Positions 6,346 to 13,590 of a stretch of 13,765 bases of DNA are shown here, in pieces. Both the position numbers and the translations under genes were made by a program. The notes below the pieces were generated by a model that did no database searches, was not told where the DNA came from, and was given only the letters and a program-made list of their open reading frames with translations. The stretch covers positions 1-13,765 of the forward strand of contig DASWVC010000167.1 of NCBI GenBank assembly GCA_036401335.1, given 5' to 3'. The stretch's first letter is position 1, and every line of letters starts with the position of its first letter. The DNA comes from DASWVC01 sp036401335 (GTDB lineage: Bacteria > Verrucomicrobiota > Verrucomicrobiia > Chthoniobacterales > JAFAMB01).

Positions 6346-7113
6346 CTAGGTTTCCATGCGGTTGATAAACGCGTAGCTGACACGCGCGGTCCCGGCAGGA
6401 TCAGCCGGCTTGTCATGCTCCACCACCATCCACCTGGCTCCGGCCGCGCGGGCGGCCTGCCACAGGTCGCGCCAGTCCAGCACGCCGGCGCCGACATCTG
6501 CCCAGCCATCCTGGTCCTCGTTTTGCCCCGGCGGCGCGATGTCTTTCACGTGGGCGGAGACGATGCGGTGCCGGTAGCGCTCCATCCACCCTTTGGGATC
6601 GACGTGGCCCCGAACCAGCCAGGCGATGTCCACTTGCCAAGTCAGCGGGCTGCCCCCGGCCGCCTCAAAGATCAGCTCCAGCGCGGTCTTGGTTCCCTGC
6701 TTGGGGACAAGTTCCCAGTGGTGGTTGTGGTAACCGAACGTGATGCCTTGGTCGCGTAGACGCTCGGCGAGTTGGCCCAGCTCGCACCCCAGCGCGCACC
6801 AGAACGGAGCGTCGCTCTGGCGCTGTTCGGGCAGTACCGCAGGCATGAAGAGCTGGTCAAAACCGAGCGTATGGCAGGCCTGTACCACGACGTCGAACCG
6901 CTCGCGCAACGCCGCCAAGCTGACGTGGCTGGAGGAGACCTTCAGGCCGTGCGCGTCGAGCTTGGCGCGCACGGCTTCGGCGTCCTCCAGGTGAGAACCG
7001 ACCGTCTCGACGTGGCCGTAGCCGGCTTGATTGACGGCGTCCAACACGCGGCCGAGCTCGCCGAGTGAGCGCAGCGTGTACAGCTGGATGGAAAGGATGT
7101 CGGTATTGGCCAT
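6346..7113 (-). CDS. Sugar phosphate isomerase/epimerase, TIM-barrel (AP endonuclease 2-like fold)
   Basis: 255 aa, complete, of the xylose isomerase-like TIM-barrel superfamily whose members isomerise or epimerise sugars and keto-sugars using a divalent metal. The N-terminus (SIQLYTLRSLGELGRVLDAV, then GYGHVETVG) is typical. Likely metal and catalytic residues are E36 (VETVG), H63 (SSHVS), H129-H131 (YHNHHWEL), D162 (VDIAW), H188 (SAHVKD) and E232 (VEHD); the closing VGAGVLDW also matches the family. ATG 7113 is preceded by AAGGAA at a suitable distance. There is no signal peptide, so it acts in the cytoplasm. The downstream oxidoreductase begins 7 bases after its stop; this pair is a common operon in catabolism of inositol or oxidised sugars. 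The substrate cannot be told. Confidence 0.9.
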   Translation of the reverse strand: MANTDILSIQLYTLRSLGELGRVLDAVNQAGYGHVETVGSHLEDAEAVRAKLDAHGLKVSSSHVSLAALRERFDVVVQACHTLGFDQLFMPAVLPEQRQSDAPFWCALGCELGQLAERLRDQGITFGYHNHHWELVPKQGTKTALELIFEAAGGSPLTWQVDIAWLVRGHVDPKGWMERYRHRIVSAHVKDIAPPGQNEDQDGWADVGAGVLDWRDLWQAARAAGARWMVVEHDKPADPAGTARVSYAFINRMET

Positions 7114-7423
7114 GGGGGTTCCTTGTGGTGAAGGGGATTAGCGGGAGCGCACCGTTGCTTGGCTGAAGATGGATGCGTGCCGCAGATTGGGCAACTTGGG
7201 GTTCCAGGCGATCAACAAAGCGTGGGGAAAAAGCCGGCGTTGGCGAATGAACTCCCGCGGTGATTGGGCGACGCCGTTACGTTGACGCTCAAGACTTTAG
7301 TAGCGCGACGACAGCGCCCCGGCTGGCGAGCAGGCGGCGATCCGACCGGGCCGGTGCTGGTTTCGCGAGGGTGCGATTCTCATTGCTCGAACTCTGGCCC
7401 TGTGCACGGTGGATAGCAGACGC
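7114..7423. promoter_or_regulatory. Divergent intergenic region between isomerase and nhaA
   Basis: About 310 bases separate two genes that diverge, so the region should hold promoters for both. I see no clear -35/-10 pair, no strong operator palindrome, and no riboswitch-like structure. Open frames here are extensions or complements of neighbouring frames and show no protein-like features. Confidence 0.4.
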
Positions 7424-8698
7424 ATGAGAACGACCGACGCAACCCTCGCCAAGCGAACGCCCGCACATTTCGAGCGGCTGGCGCGTCCTTTGCTGGATTT
7501 TATCCGGCTTGAAGCCGCCGGCGGGCTGGTCCTGATGGCGGCAGCGGCGGCCGCTTTGGCGTGGGCGAACTCGCCATGGGCCGAGACTTACCATCGGCTC
7601 TGGAACACGGAGTTTAGCTTCGGCTTGAGCCCATTTGCCTTGCACGGGTCGCTCGTCCACGGAATCAACGACGGCCTCATGGCGGTGTTTTTCCTGATGG
7701 TTGGCCTGGAGATCAAGCGGGAGCTGTTAAGCGGCCAGCTTGCCGGGTTCCGAAAAGCCGCGTTGCCGGCGGCTGCCGCGCTTGGCGGCATGGTTCTGCC
7801 TGCGGTGCTCTTTACGCTTCTCAATGCAGGCCACGCCGATCAGGTCCGTGGCTGGGGCGTACCGATGGCGACCGACATTGCTTTTTCACTGGGCGTGCTG
7901 GGACTCCTTGGCCGGAAGCGGGTACCGATTTCGCTTAAGGTGTTTTTAACCGCCCTTGCCATCGTCGACGACCTTGGGGCTGTGGCGGTGATCGCCTTCT
8001 TTTACACGGCGCACGTTTCATGGCCGGCCCTGGGGGTGGCGGCTGGAGCGTTCGCGTTCTTGCTCGCGCTCAATCGCGCTGGCATCTGGAACCTGATGGT
8101 TTACGGCGCCGCGGGCCTTGTCCTTTGGCTGGGGATGCTGAAGTCAGGCGTTCACGCCACGGTCGCCGGTGTGCTGCTTGCGCTGGTTGTGCCGTTGCGC
8201 AGCCCGGCACCGCGTCAAGGGTTGCCCGGCCCGAAACCCGCCTCCGGGCCGACCGGAGCCCCGCTCCTCCAACTCGAACACGCCCTTCACCCGTGGGTGG
8301 GATTCATGATCTTGCCCTTGTTCGCGCTGGCCAACGCGGGAGTGACGGCACACGGCCTGAACCTTTTCACTCAGCTCGCCAGTCCGGTCTCTCTCGGGAT
8401 TATCGCGGGGCTATTCCTCGGCAAACCGGCCGGAATTCTCGCTGCGTGTTGGCTGACGATAAAGCTGAAACTTGCGGAACGGCCAACTGGTGCGAGCTGG
8501 CGCCAACTCCAGGCCGCGGCCGGTCTGGCGGGCATCGGCTTTACCATGTCGATGTTCATCTCCAACCTGGCCTTCCTTGGGCACTTGGAGCTCGCGGAAC
8601 AAGCGAAGGCGGGGATTATTGCCGGCTCGTTGCTATCCGCGCTCACCGGCATGGCGTGGTTCTGTTTCGCCGCACCGCGCCCGGAGTCCCGGCATTGA
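7424..8698 (+). CDS. nhaA: Na+/H+ antiporter NhaA
   Basis: Inner-membrane antiporter that exchanges cytoplasmic Na+ or Li+ for external protons, used for pH and salt homeostasis. From ATG 7424 it is 424 aa, slightly longer than the E. coli protein (388 aa); an in-frame GTG at 7409 would add five residues, and neither start has a strong ribosome site. Hallmarks are present in order: INDGLMAVFFLMVGLEIKRE in helix 2, ATDIAFSLGVL with D151 (E. coli D133), LAIVDDLGAVAV with the ion-binding pair D182/D183 (E. coli D163/D164), LKSGVHATVAGVLLAL, LEHALHPWV, FLGKPAGI with K334 (E. coli K300), and GIGFTMSMFISNLAF. The extra length lies partly in a Pro/Gly-rich loop (about residues 260-282) between helices. 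It is monocistronic as far as can be seen. Confidence 0.97.
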   Translation: MRTTDATLAKRTPAHFERLARPLLDFIRLEAAGGLVLMAAAAAALAWANSPWAETYHRLWNTEFSFGLSPFALHGSLVHGINDGLMAVFFLMVGLEIKRELLSGQLAGFRKAALPAAAALGGMVLPAVLFTLLNAGHADQVRGWGVPMATDIAFSLGVLGLLGRKRVPISLKVFLTALAIVDDLGAVAVIAFFYTAHVSWPALGVAAGAFAFLLALNRAGIWNLMVYGAAGLVLWLGMLKSGVHATVAGVLLALVVPLRSPAPRQGLPGPKPASGPTGAPLLQLEHALHPWVGFMILPLFALANAGVTAHGLNLFTQLASPVSLGIIAGLFLGKPAGILAACWLTIKLKLAERPTGASWRQLQAAAGLAGIGFTMSMFISNLAFLGHLELAEQAKAGIIAGSLLSALTGMAWFCFAAPRPESRH

Positions 8699-9191
8699 TC
8701 CAGGGCGGCTGGGGTGCGGGCCAGGGCAGATTTCCCCATTTTTTGGTCTGCGGCACCGGCTGCGACCTCCAAGAACGGCGTTGGCGAGCGCTGCTTTGCC
8801 GCAATCACTCAAGAAATCTCTTCGAAGTACGTAGGGTAGGTCATGGAGCAATCCAACCGCCAGCATTGGGTTTGGCCGGCACAGGGAATAAGGGCATTTG
8901 CCAGGCGCGACGCTTCCGAAGCTTTTCCCGCCTTGATTCAAGCGTTTCGAGTTTACAGCGCGCGGAACCATGCCTTGATCCGAGCCGCTTTCGAGCGGGC
9001 TCTCGCTGCGAAGACAAAGCACGACGGTTAACCCCAGCGGCTCGGCATGGTGCAGGGACGTGACCGGGTCTCCGGTGGCACCCTTCCATTTTTCCGTTCC
9101 TGGCGTTGCTTTGAAGGAGCAGAACGTCCGTTCGCAAAACCGGCTACGATCTTAGGCACAGCCACAATTCGGCCTGTCCGGAAAGAGAGCT
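8699..9191 (+). other. Intergenic region between nhaA and the BrkB-family gene
   Basis: About 490 bases, containing one doubtful 62-codon ORF (8843-9031). No clear terminator was found after nhaA. A TACGAT hexamer near 9146-9151 could be a -10 box for the downstream gene, but a matching -35 box is not evident. Confidence 0.35.
8843..9031 (+). CDS. Hypothetical small protein (62 aa)
   Basis: ATG 8843 follows a purine-rich GTAGGGTAGG close to the start, a possible but tightly spaced ribosome site. The product is soluble-looking and basic, with alternating Ala/Arg/Phe segments (FARRDASEAFPALIQAF, then ARNHALIRAAFERALAA) that could form an amphipathic helix. I recognise no family. It lies alone between nhaA and the BrkB gene. 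The minus strand across it is also open, as is common at this GC content, so it may be a chance frame. Confidence 0.3.
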   Translation: MEQSNRQHWVWPAQGIRAFARRDASEAFPALIQAFRVYSARNHALIRAAFERALAAKTKHDG

Positions 9192-10154
9192 ATGCCCGAA
9201 GAAAAAAACACCACCCCTCCGGCACACGGTTTAGGCAAACTGAAATACCTGTTTTCGACTGCCTTCCGGCAGTGGAACCAGGATAAGTGCGGGCAACTGG
9301 GCGCCGCACTGGCCTATTACACCGTGTTTTCACTCGCGCCGCTGATGCTCGTTTTACTGGCCATCTTCGGACTCGTGTTTGGCGGAAGCGACGTGGCTCG
9401 TCAGAAAATTATCGGACAATTGCAATACCTCATTGACCCGAGCGCGGTCAAAGTTTTTGAAGACGTTGCCAATAACGCGGCAAAGCCGAAAGCTGGAGCG
9501 CTGGCCACGATTATCGGCGTGGCGATTGCGCTTTTTGGGGCCAGCGGCGTCTTCGGACAGCTGCAGAACGCGCTAAACACCATTTGGGGCGTCAAGGTAA
9601 AGCCGGGCCAGGGAATCTGGAATTTCATCCGGAGTCGCTTCCTCTCGTTCGGGATGGTGGCCGGGGTAGGGTTTTTGCTCCTGGTCTCGCTGACGGTAGA
9701 AAGCCTGTTACACGGGTTAAGCGGTTACCTTAAAACCATGCTGCCTGGAGGCGACGTCCTTGCGCTGGCCGTGTTCATCGCCTTCGACCTCGCCGTCGTG
9801 ATCCTTCTTTTCGCCATGATTTTTCGTTTCCTGCCCGATGCGCACATCAAATGGCAAGACGTGTGGATCGGTGCGGCGTTAACTACGATTTTGTTTTATC
9901 TCGGTAAACTGCTCCTCGGGCTGTACCTTGCCCATGCGGCGGCTGGATCGGCCTACGGAGCGGCAAGTTCATTAATCACGTTGCTGCTCTGGGTGTTCTT
10001 TTCTGCGCAGATCATGCTTTTCGGGGCAGAATTTACGCAGGTTTACGCAAACACATACGGCTCGCAGGTAAAGCCCGCCTCGAACGCCGTCCAGGTCGAA
10101 CACCACGAGGTCGAACTGCCGGCGAAAGAACCGGCATCCGAAGCCGCCCACTAG
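9192..10154 (+). CDS. YihY/virulence factor BrkB family membrane protein
   Basis: 320 aa, full family length, polytopic inner-membrane protein. The family was once annotated as ribonuclease BN, a label now known to be wrong for it; its molecular function is not settled. Family marks are GAALAYYTVFSLAPL (37-51), FGASGVFGQLQNALNTIW (115-132), FRFLPDAHIKWQDVWIGA (211-228), and the C-terminal YGAASSLITLLLWVFFSAQI with GAEFT (278-282). About six hydrophobic segments are visible. ATG 9192 is preceded by GGAAAGAGAG. The last 30 residues are charged and hydrophilic, probably a cytoplasmic tail. A hairpin terminator follows the stop directly. Confidence 0.95.
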   Translation: MPEEKNTTPPAHGLGKLKYLFSTAFRQWNQDKCGQLGAALAYYTVFSLAPLMLVLLAIFGLVFGGSDVARQKIIGQLQYLIDPSAVKVFEDVANNAAKPKAGALATIIGVAIALFGASGVFGQLQNALNTIWGVKVKPGQGIWNFIRSRFLSFGMVAGVGFLLLVSLTVESLLHGLSGYLKTMLPGGDVLALAVFIAFDLAVVILLFAMIFRFLPDAHIKWQDVWIGAALTTILFYLGKLLLGLYLAHAAAGSAYGAASSLITLLLWVFFSAQIMLFGAEFTQVYANTYGSQVKPASNAVQVEHHEVELPAKEPASEAAH

Positions 10155-10193
10155 GTTGCCCTGCGACCACCTGGCGATCAGGGCAAACCTTTT
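10154..10193. terminator. Intrinsic terminator between convergent genes
   Basis: TTGCCCTG (10156-10163) pairs with CAGGGCAA (10179-10186) around a 15-base loop, and the pairing extends by GG/CC (10154-10155 with 10188-10189) across one bulged A. TTTT follows at 10190-10193 for the plus-strand gene. The structure sits in the 44-base gap between the BrkB gene and the DUF6600-type gene and most likely ends plus-strand transcription; a T-run for the minus strand is weaker. Confidence 0.6.
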
Positions 10194-10198
10194 GCGGT

Positions 10199-12841
10199 TC
10201 AGTGCTGGGGAGTGGGCTGCTCTTTCGGGTGTTTTTCAGCAGCAGCCTTCTCATGCTCAGCCTGGGCGTTCTGCGGCTGCGGCCGGGCCGGTTGCGGGTG
10301 GGCGGCTTGAGCAGCTGCTTGTTGCTCGTGGGCCTGGGCAGCCTGTTGCTGGGCCCGCTGTTGCGCTTGAGCAGCCGCTTGTTGCTCATGGGCCTGGGCA
10401 GCCGCTTGTTGCTCATGAGCCTGCGCTGCGGCTTGTTGCTGGGCCCGCTGCTGCGCCTGGGCGGCGGCTTGTTGTTGGGCTTGAGCTGCCTGTTGCTGGT
10501 GGGCCTGTGCGGCCGCTTGCTGAGCTTGGGCCGCCTGCTGTTGGGCCCGTTGCTGCGCCTGAGCAGCCGCTTGTTGCTCATGGGCCTGGGCCGCGGCCTT
10601 TTGCTGTGCCTGGGCAGCCGCTTGTTGTTGCGCTTGCGCTTCCTTCTGGCGAGTCTCGGCCGCTGCTTGCTGGGCCTTTTGCTGTGCCTGAGCAGCCGCT
10701 TGTTGTTGCGCTTGCGCTGCCCGTTGCTGTTCTTGGACCGCCTGCTGCTGCTGCGCTTTCTGCTGGGCTTGGGCTGCGGCCTGCTGTTGTGCTTTTTGCT
10801 GCTGAGCCACAGCCGCTTCCTGAGCCTGCGCCGCGGCTTGACGTTGCGCTTCCCCGGCCGCAGGCGGCGCGATGGCGGGCGGCGCCTTTACCGGCGCATC
10901 CCCTGCGACCGGGGGCGGTTTTTGCGGCGTAGCCGGCGGACCAGAGGGCGGCGCCTTTACCGGCGCTTCCCCTGCGGCCGGGGGCGCCTTCGGCGGCACT
11001 CCCGTCGCAGCCGTGGGCGGCACTTTAGCCGGCGGGACAGCAGGCAGTGGTTCCGGGCCGACGCCTTTAGGTTGAGCTTTTGGTTGTGCTTGCCGTTGCC
11101 CCTCAGGGCCGGTTGCCGGAGAAACCACGGGTACGGGCGCTCCTGGAGAAAGCGGCTGGGAAGTTACGCCCGGAGATTTCTGGCCAGGGCCCAGGGCTGG
11201 TGGGGCAACCGCAGGTGTTCCAGGTCCACCACCCGGTTTTCCGCCCGACGTCGGCGGGGCTCCTTTAGGGGGCACTTCGCCAGTTGCCTTCGGTGGCGTT
11301 TGACCGGACGCAGGTGGCGGGGCACCACCCTGTAACGTTTGCTTTTGTTGCTGAAGGCGGGCCTTTTCCGCTTCCAGACGGGCACGTTCCGCGGCCGGGT
11401 CAGACGGTGGTGCACCAGGGCTGACTGCCCCCTGAGCGGGAACCGCAGGGTTGACGACCCCCTTTGGGGGCACCGCACGATTGAGCGCAGGGCCGGCGGC
11501 CGCTGCAGCCGCTGCTGCCACGACCGGTTTTGGCGGCGCAACAGGCTGTGGCGGCAAGGTTTTCGGCACCGGCGGAGCACTCTGGGCGAGAGACTGGCGC
11601 AGTTGTTGCGTACGGGCCGGAGGCACGTTTTGCCAACCGCGTTCGACCGGAGCGTTCTGGATCGTTTGCACCCCTTTTGGGATAAAGGTAGCCTGAGGGC
11701 GCAACTGGGCAGGAGGTGCGGTGACCTGGAGCTGATTTCCACTCGTCACGGTTTGAAAATTGGCGGCAGGCTGGTTGGGTGTGACGTAATTGATCTGATA
11801 CTTCGTGATTGGCTGGGTGACCCGCTGACTTACCTGCTCGTATTGCGGGCCAAAGTTATTAATTACCTGGTTATTGTTGTAGACGTTGGTGATGTTTGTC
11901 GTACGATCAATGATCGTGAGGTTCTGCTGTTGCGGCAGAACCACTTGGCGGTACGACGGCCGGCCCATGTCCGCCATTTTCAGGAAGACGTAAGCCAGCG
12001 GGCCAATGTCGTAATAACGATCCGCCCAGCCCTGAACGTGCGCATCCGGCTGCACGTCACACTCCGGGGGAAGCGGCGCCCAACCCACGTAATTACCCTC
12101 GCCACTGGACTGGCGCCAAGACACCCACGCGGGCGCCCACTGCCTTCCTGGAATCCAGATCCAGCCACGCCCCCGAAGGCGCGCCCAACGCCCGTAATGG
12201 TAGGTGGCCCAGCCGAACCGCTCGTTCGAGACCCAGGCCCATCCGCGGTCCGTGTAAACCCAGTGACCGTCACTGTAGGGGCGCCATTCCTCATCCTGGG
12301 CCGCGACCGCGGGCTGCCAGACGTACCCGTAGGTGTCGTCGTTCAACCATTGCCCGTCGTCTTGCAGGCGGTTATAAAAAACATCGTAAGAATCGTTTGA
12401 GGCCGCCACATCCCCCTGGGGGGCATCCCCATCCGCCCGGTCCCGGTCATAGCGGTCACGACCGTGACCGTCCTCGCGATTACGGTCGCTATCCCGGTCG
12501 TCGTTGAAGGCCACCTGTCGAACCCGATCGGGCGGGCGGACCGTGCTGGATGGCGCGTGTGCAGCAGGCGATGGATCAACCGCCACGTTGGCAGTCGGGG
12601 CGCTGTCCGGCGTCAGGTTCTTCTGCGCCGCCAACTGCTGCCGCTCCGCGTTGAGGGCCGCACGGTCGGCTTCCAATTTGTCGCGTTCAGCTTGGAGTTG
12701 CAGCTCCTGCTCGCGCTTGTCCAGGTCGCGGATCTTGTCATCGATGGCCTGGATTTGCCCGGAATTGTCTGGAGGACGGTTGCATGAGACCAAGGAGAGT
12801 GCGCCTGCTCCCCAGAGAACGGCAAAGAGTCGATGTCGCAT
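10199..12841 (-). CDS. DUF6600-type lipoprotein with Pro-rich and Gln/Ala-rich tail
   Basis: 880 aa. Residues 1-20 are a lipoprotein signal with lipobox LVSC (lipidated C20), so the product should be anchored to a membrane facing the periplasm or outside. A charged coiled coil follows (about 27-75). Next comes an Asp/Arg-rich stretch (107-140). The one folded part is at about 150-275: YGYVWQP, WRPYSDGHWVYTDRGWAWVS, FGWATYHYGRWA, GWIWIPGRQWAPAWVSWR, VGWAPLPP, the Trp/Tyr-rich repeats of DUF6600 proteins. An Asn-rich segment (TTNITNVYNNNQVINN) follows, then a Pro/Ala/Gly linker (about 430-670) with a short coiled coil near 480-500, and finally about 190 residues made almost only of Q and A with E/R/H. 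The tail resembles TolA-like helical spacers. ATG 12841 has no visible ribosome site. Function unknown; a surface or envelope-spanning role is an inference. Confidence 0.85.
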   Translation of the reverse strand: MRHRLFAVLWGAGALSLVSCNRPPDNSGQIQAIDDKIRDLDKREQELQLQAERDKLEADRAALNAERQQLAAQKNLTPDSAPTANVAVDPSPAAHAPSSTVRPPDRVRQVAFNDDRDSDRNREDGHGRDRYDRDRADGDAPQGDVAASNDSYDVFYNRLQDDGQWLNDDTYGYVWQPAVAAQDEEWRPYSDGHWVYTDRGWAWVSNERFGWATYHYGRWARLRGRGWIWIPGRQWAPAWVSWRQSSGEGNYVGWAPLPPECDVQPDAHVQGWADRYYDIGPLAYVFLKMADMGRPSYRQVVLPQQQNLTIIDRTTNITNVYNNNQVINNFGPQYEQVSQRVTQPITKYQINYVTPNQPAANFQTVTSGNQLQVTAPPAQLRPQATFIPKGVQTIQNAPVERGWQNVPPARTQQLRQSLAQSAPPVPKTLPPQPVAPPKPVVAAAAAAAAGPALNRAVPPKGVVNPAVPAQGAVSPGAPPSDPAAERARLEAEKARLQQQKQTLQGGAPPPASGQTPPKATGEVPPKGAPPTSGGKPGGGPGTPAVAPPALGPGQKSPGVTSQPLSPGAPVPVVSPATGPEGQRQAQPKAQPKGVGPEPLPAVPPAKVPPTAATGVPPKAPPAAGEAPVKAPPSGPPATPQKPPPVAGDAPVKAPPAIAPPAAGEAQRQAAAQAQEAAVAQQQKAQQQAAAQAQQKAQQQQAVQEQQRAAQAQQQAAAQAQQKAQQAAAETRQKEAQAQQQAAAQAQQKAAAQAHEQQAAAQAQQRAQQQAAQAQQAAAQAHQQQAAQAQQQAAAQAQQRAQQQAAAQAHEQQAAAQAHEQQAAAQAQQRAQQQAAQAHEQQAAAQAAHPQPARPQPQNAQAEHEKAAAEKHPKEQPTPQH
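10270..10850 (-). repeat. Coding low-complexity repeat (Gln/Ala-rich helical tail)
   Basis: Degenerate tandem units of about 30 bases encode variants of QQAAAQAQQ, QQAAAQAHE and AQQRAQQ. Nearly identical blocks recur, for example the plus-strand GCCGCTTGTTGCTCATG near 10374, 10401 and 10567. Unit boundaries drift and lengths vary, as expected from slippage and unequal recombination. The long open frames on the plus strand here are a by-product of this composition. Confidence 0.75.
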
Positions 12842-12937
12842 AAAAACTGTTGGGTTGGACCACGACGCGGACCGAAATATTCACCGTAGGCCGCCACGGC
12901 AGCATTCGCCAAATTCCCGCGTGAGGCCGCACCCTTT

Positions 12938-13456
12938 TTAACGCCTCAAAAACTGAGAGGCAAGCTGGAATGCCTCAGACAAGACGGACCCGCCGCTCTG
13001 GTTTCCGGACAGGAACTGGCTGAGTACCGGATTAGGGGCCTGCGGGTTCGCCTGCTGCGTTCCGGCCGACAGGACCCGCATGACAACGGGAAGAACGACG
13101 GGCAACATCCCCAGGAGCGTTGCTTCATTCAAACCGGTACGCTGGGTAAGGTCGGCTATGATTTGTTGAAAGCGATCCTGGCCGAACAGGCTTTGGAGCT
13201 GAGGAACGCTGACCCCACCCTGAGAAAGGGTGGTGACGGTCTGTTGGGCAGCTGAGGTGCCCTGGGTTTGCTGCTGTTGGCTGAGGGCATCTTTCAAATG
13301 GCTTCCCAGCACATCGAGAATCGGCGGAAGTTGGTGTTCTGCACCCGCCAGACCCGGCACCAGCGCGGCGAGGCCCGCCAAGCCTTGAAGGTCTTTCTGG
13401 GTGCCGGCCTGGTTAGGGTTCGAAACTGCGTCTAAGAAACTTTGAAAAATACTCAT
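12938..13456 (-). CDS. DUF937 domain-containing protein
   Basis: 172 aa from ATG 13456; an upstream in-frame start at 13510 would add 18 residues (MRNRLGSG...) that do not look like family sequence. The start SIFQSFLDAVSNPNQ, the middle FGQDRFQQIIADLTQRTGLN, the LLGMLPVVLPVVMRVLSAG segment and the end VLSEAFQLASQFL are the recurring pattern of DUF937 proteins known from cyanobacteria and other groups. No signal peptide is seen and the protein should be cytoplasmic or membrane-associated through its amphipathic helices. It ends 96 bases upstream of the DUF6600-type gene and both are read the same way, so they may be co-transcribed. Function unknown. The ribosome site is weak. Confidence 0.8.
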   Translation of the reverse strand: MSIFQSFLDAVSNPNQAGTQKDLQGLAGLAALVPGLAGAEHQLPPILDVLGSHLKDALSQQQQTQGTSAAQQTVTTLSQGGVSVPQLQSLFGQDRFQQIIADLTQRTGLNEATLLGMLPVVLPVVMRVLSAGTQQANPQAPNPVLSQFLSGNQSGGSVLSEAFQLASQFLRR

Positions 13457-13590
13457 TGTGTTTGCTTGTTCTAATACCGTCTGCCGGCCTGAACCAAGCC
13501 GATTGCGCATCCTGCTGATTGGAGGGTAGTCGGGGATTGTGGCATTACGTTGCAGACGGCAGGGCCGATATTACCTTACGATCGTAATGA
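13457..13590. promoter_or_regulatory. Divergent promoter region with 12-bp palindrome
   Basis: Between the DUF937 gene and the plus-strand partial gene. TTACGATCGTAA at 13576-13587 is a perfect palindrome, flanked by an overlapping ATTAC (13570-13574) and GTAAT (13584-13588) inverted pair. Its place a few bases before the plus-strand start would suit an operator. A TATTAG hexamer on the minus strand lies near 13470-13475 and could be a -10 for the DUF937 gene, but its -35 partner is poor. Confidence 0.4.

Noticed and set aside
6339..6509. Longer N-terminus for the oxidoreductase (start at 6509)
   Set aside because: The extra 57 residues overlap the isomerase coding sequence in another frame and are not family-like; ATG 6338 immediately precedes the dinucleotide-binding motif.
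7289..7660. 123-codon minus-strand frame across the nhaA start
   Set aside because: Antisense to the NhaA N-terminus; no ribosome site or motif.
8020..9063. 347-codon plus-strand frame overlapping nhaA in another frame
   Set aside because: It overlaps conserved NhaA helices and shows no membrane or domain pattern of its own.
10270..10850. CRISPR-like array
   Set aside because: The repeats are degenerate, contiguous, in-frame and encode a Q/A-rich helix; there are no uniform repeats with unique spacers and no cas genes.
10156..11335. Long plus-strand open frames (258 and 377 codons), Leu-rich and hydrophobic or Ala/Pro/Val-rich
   Set aside because: They are exact complements of the Gln/Ala- and Pro-rich coding repeat of the minus-strand lipoprotein; composition alone keeps them open, and they lack ribosome sites and family motifs.
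12940..12965. Terminator hairpin at the DUF937 3' end (GCCTC/GAGGC)
   Set aside because: The stem is only five base pairs, and no T-run follows on the minus strand.
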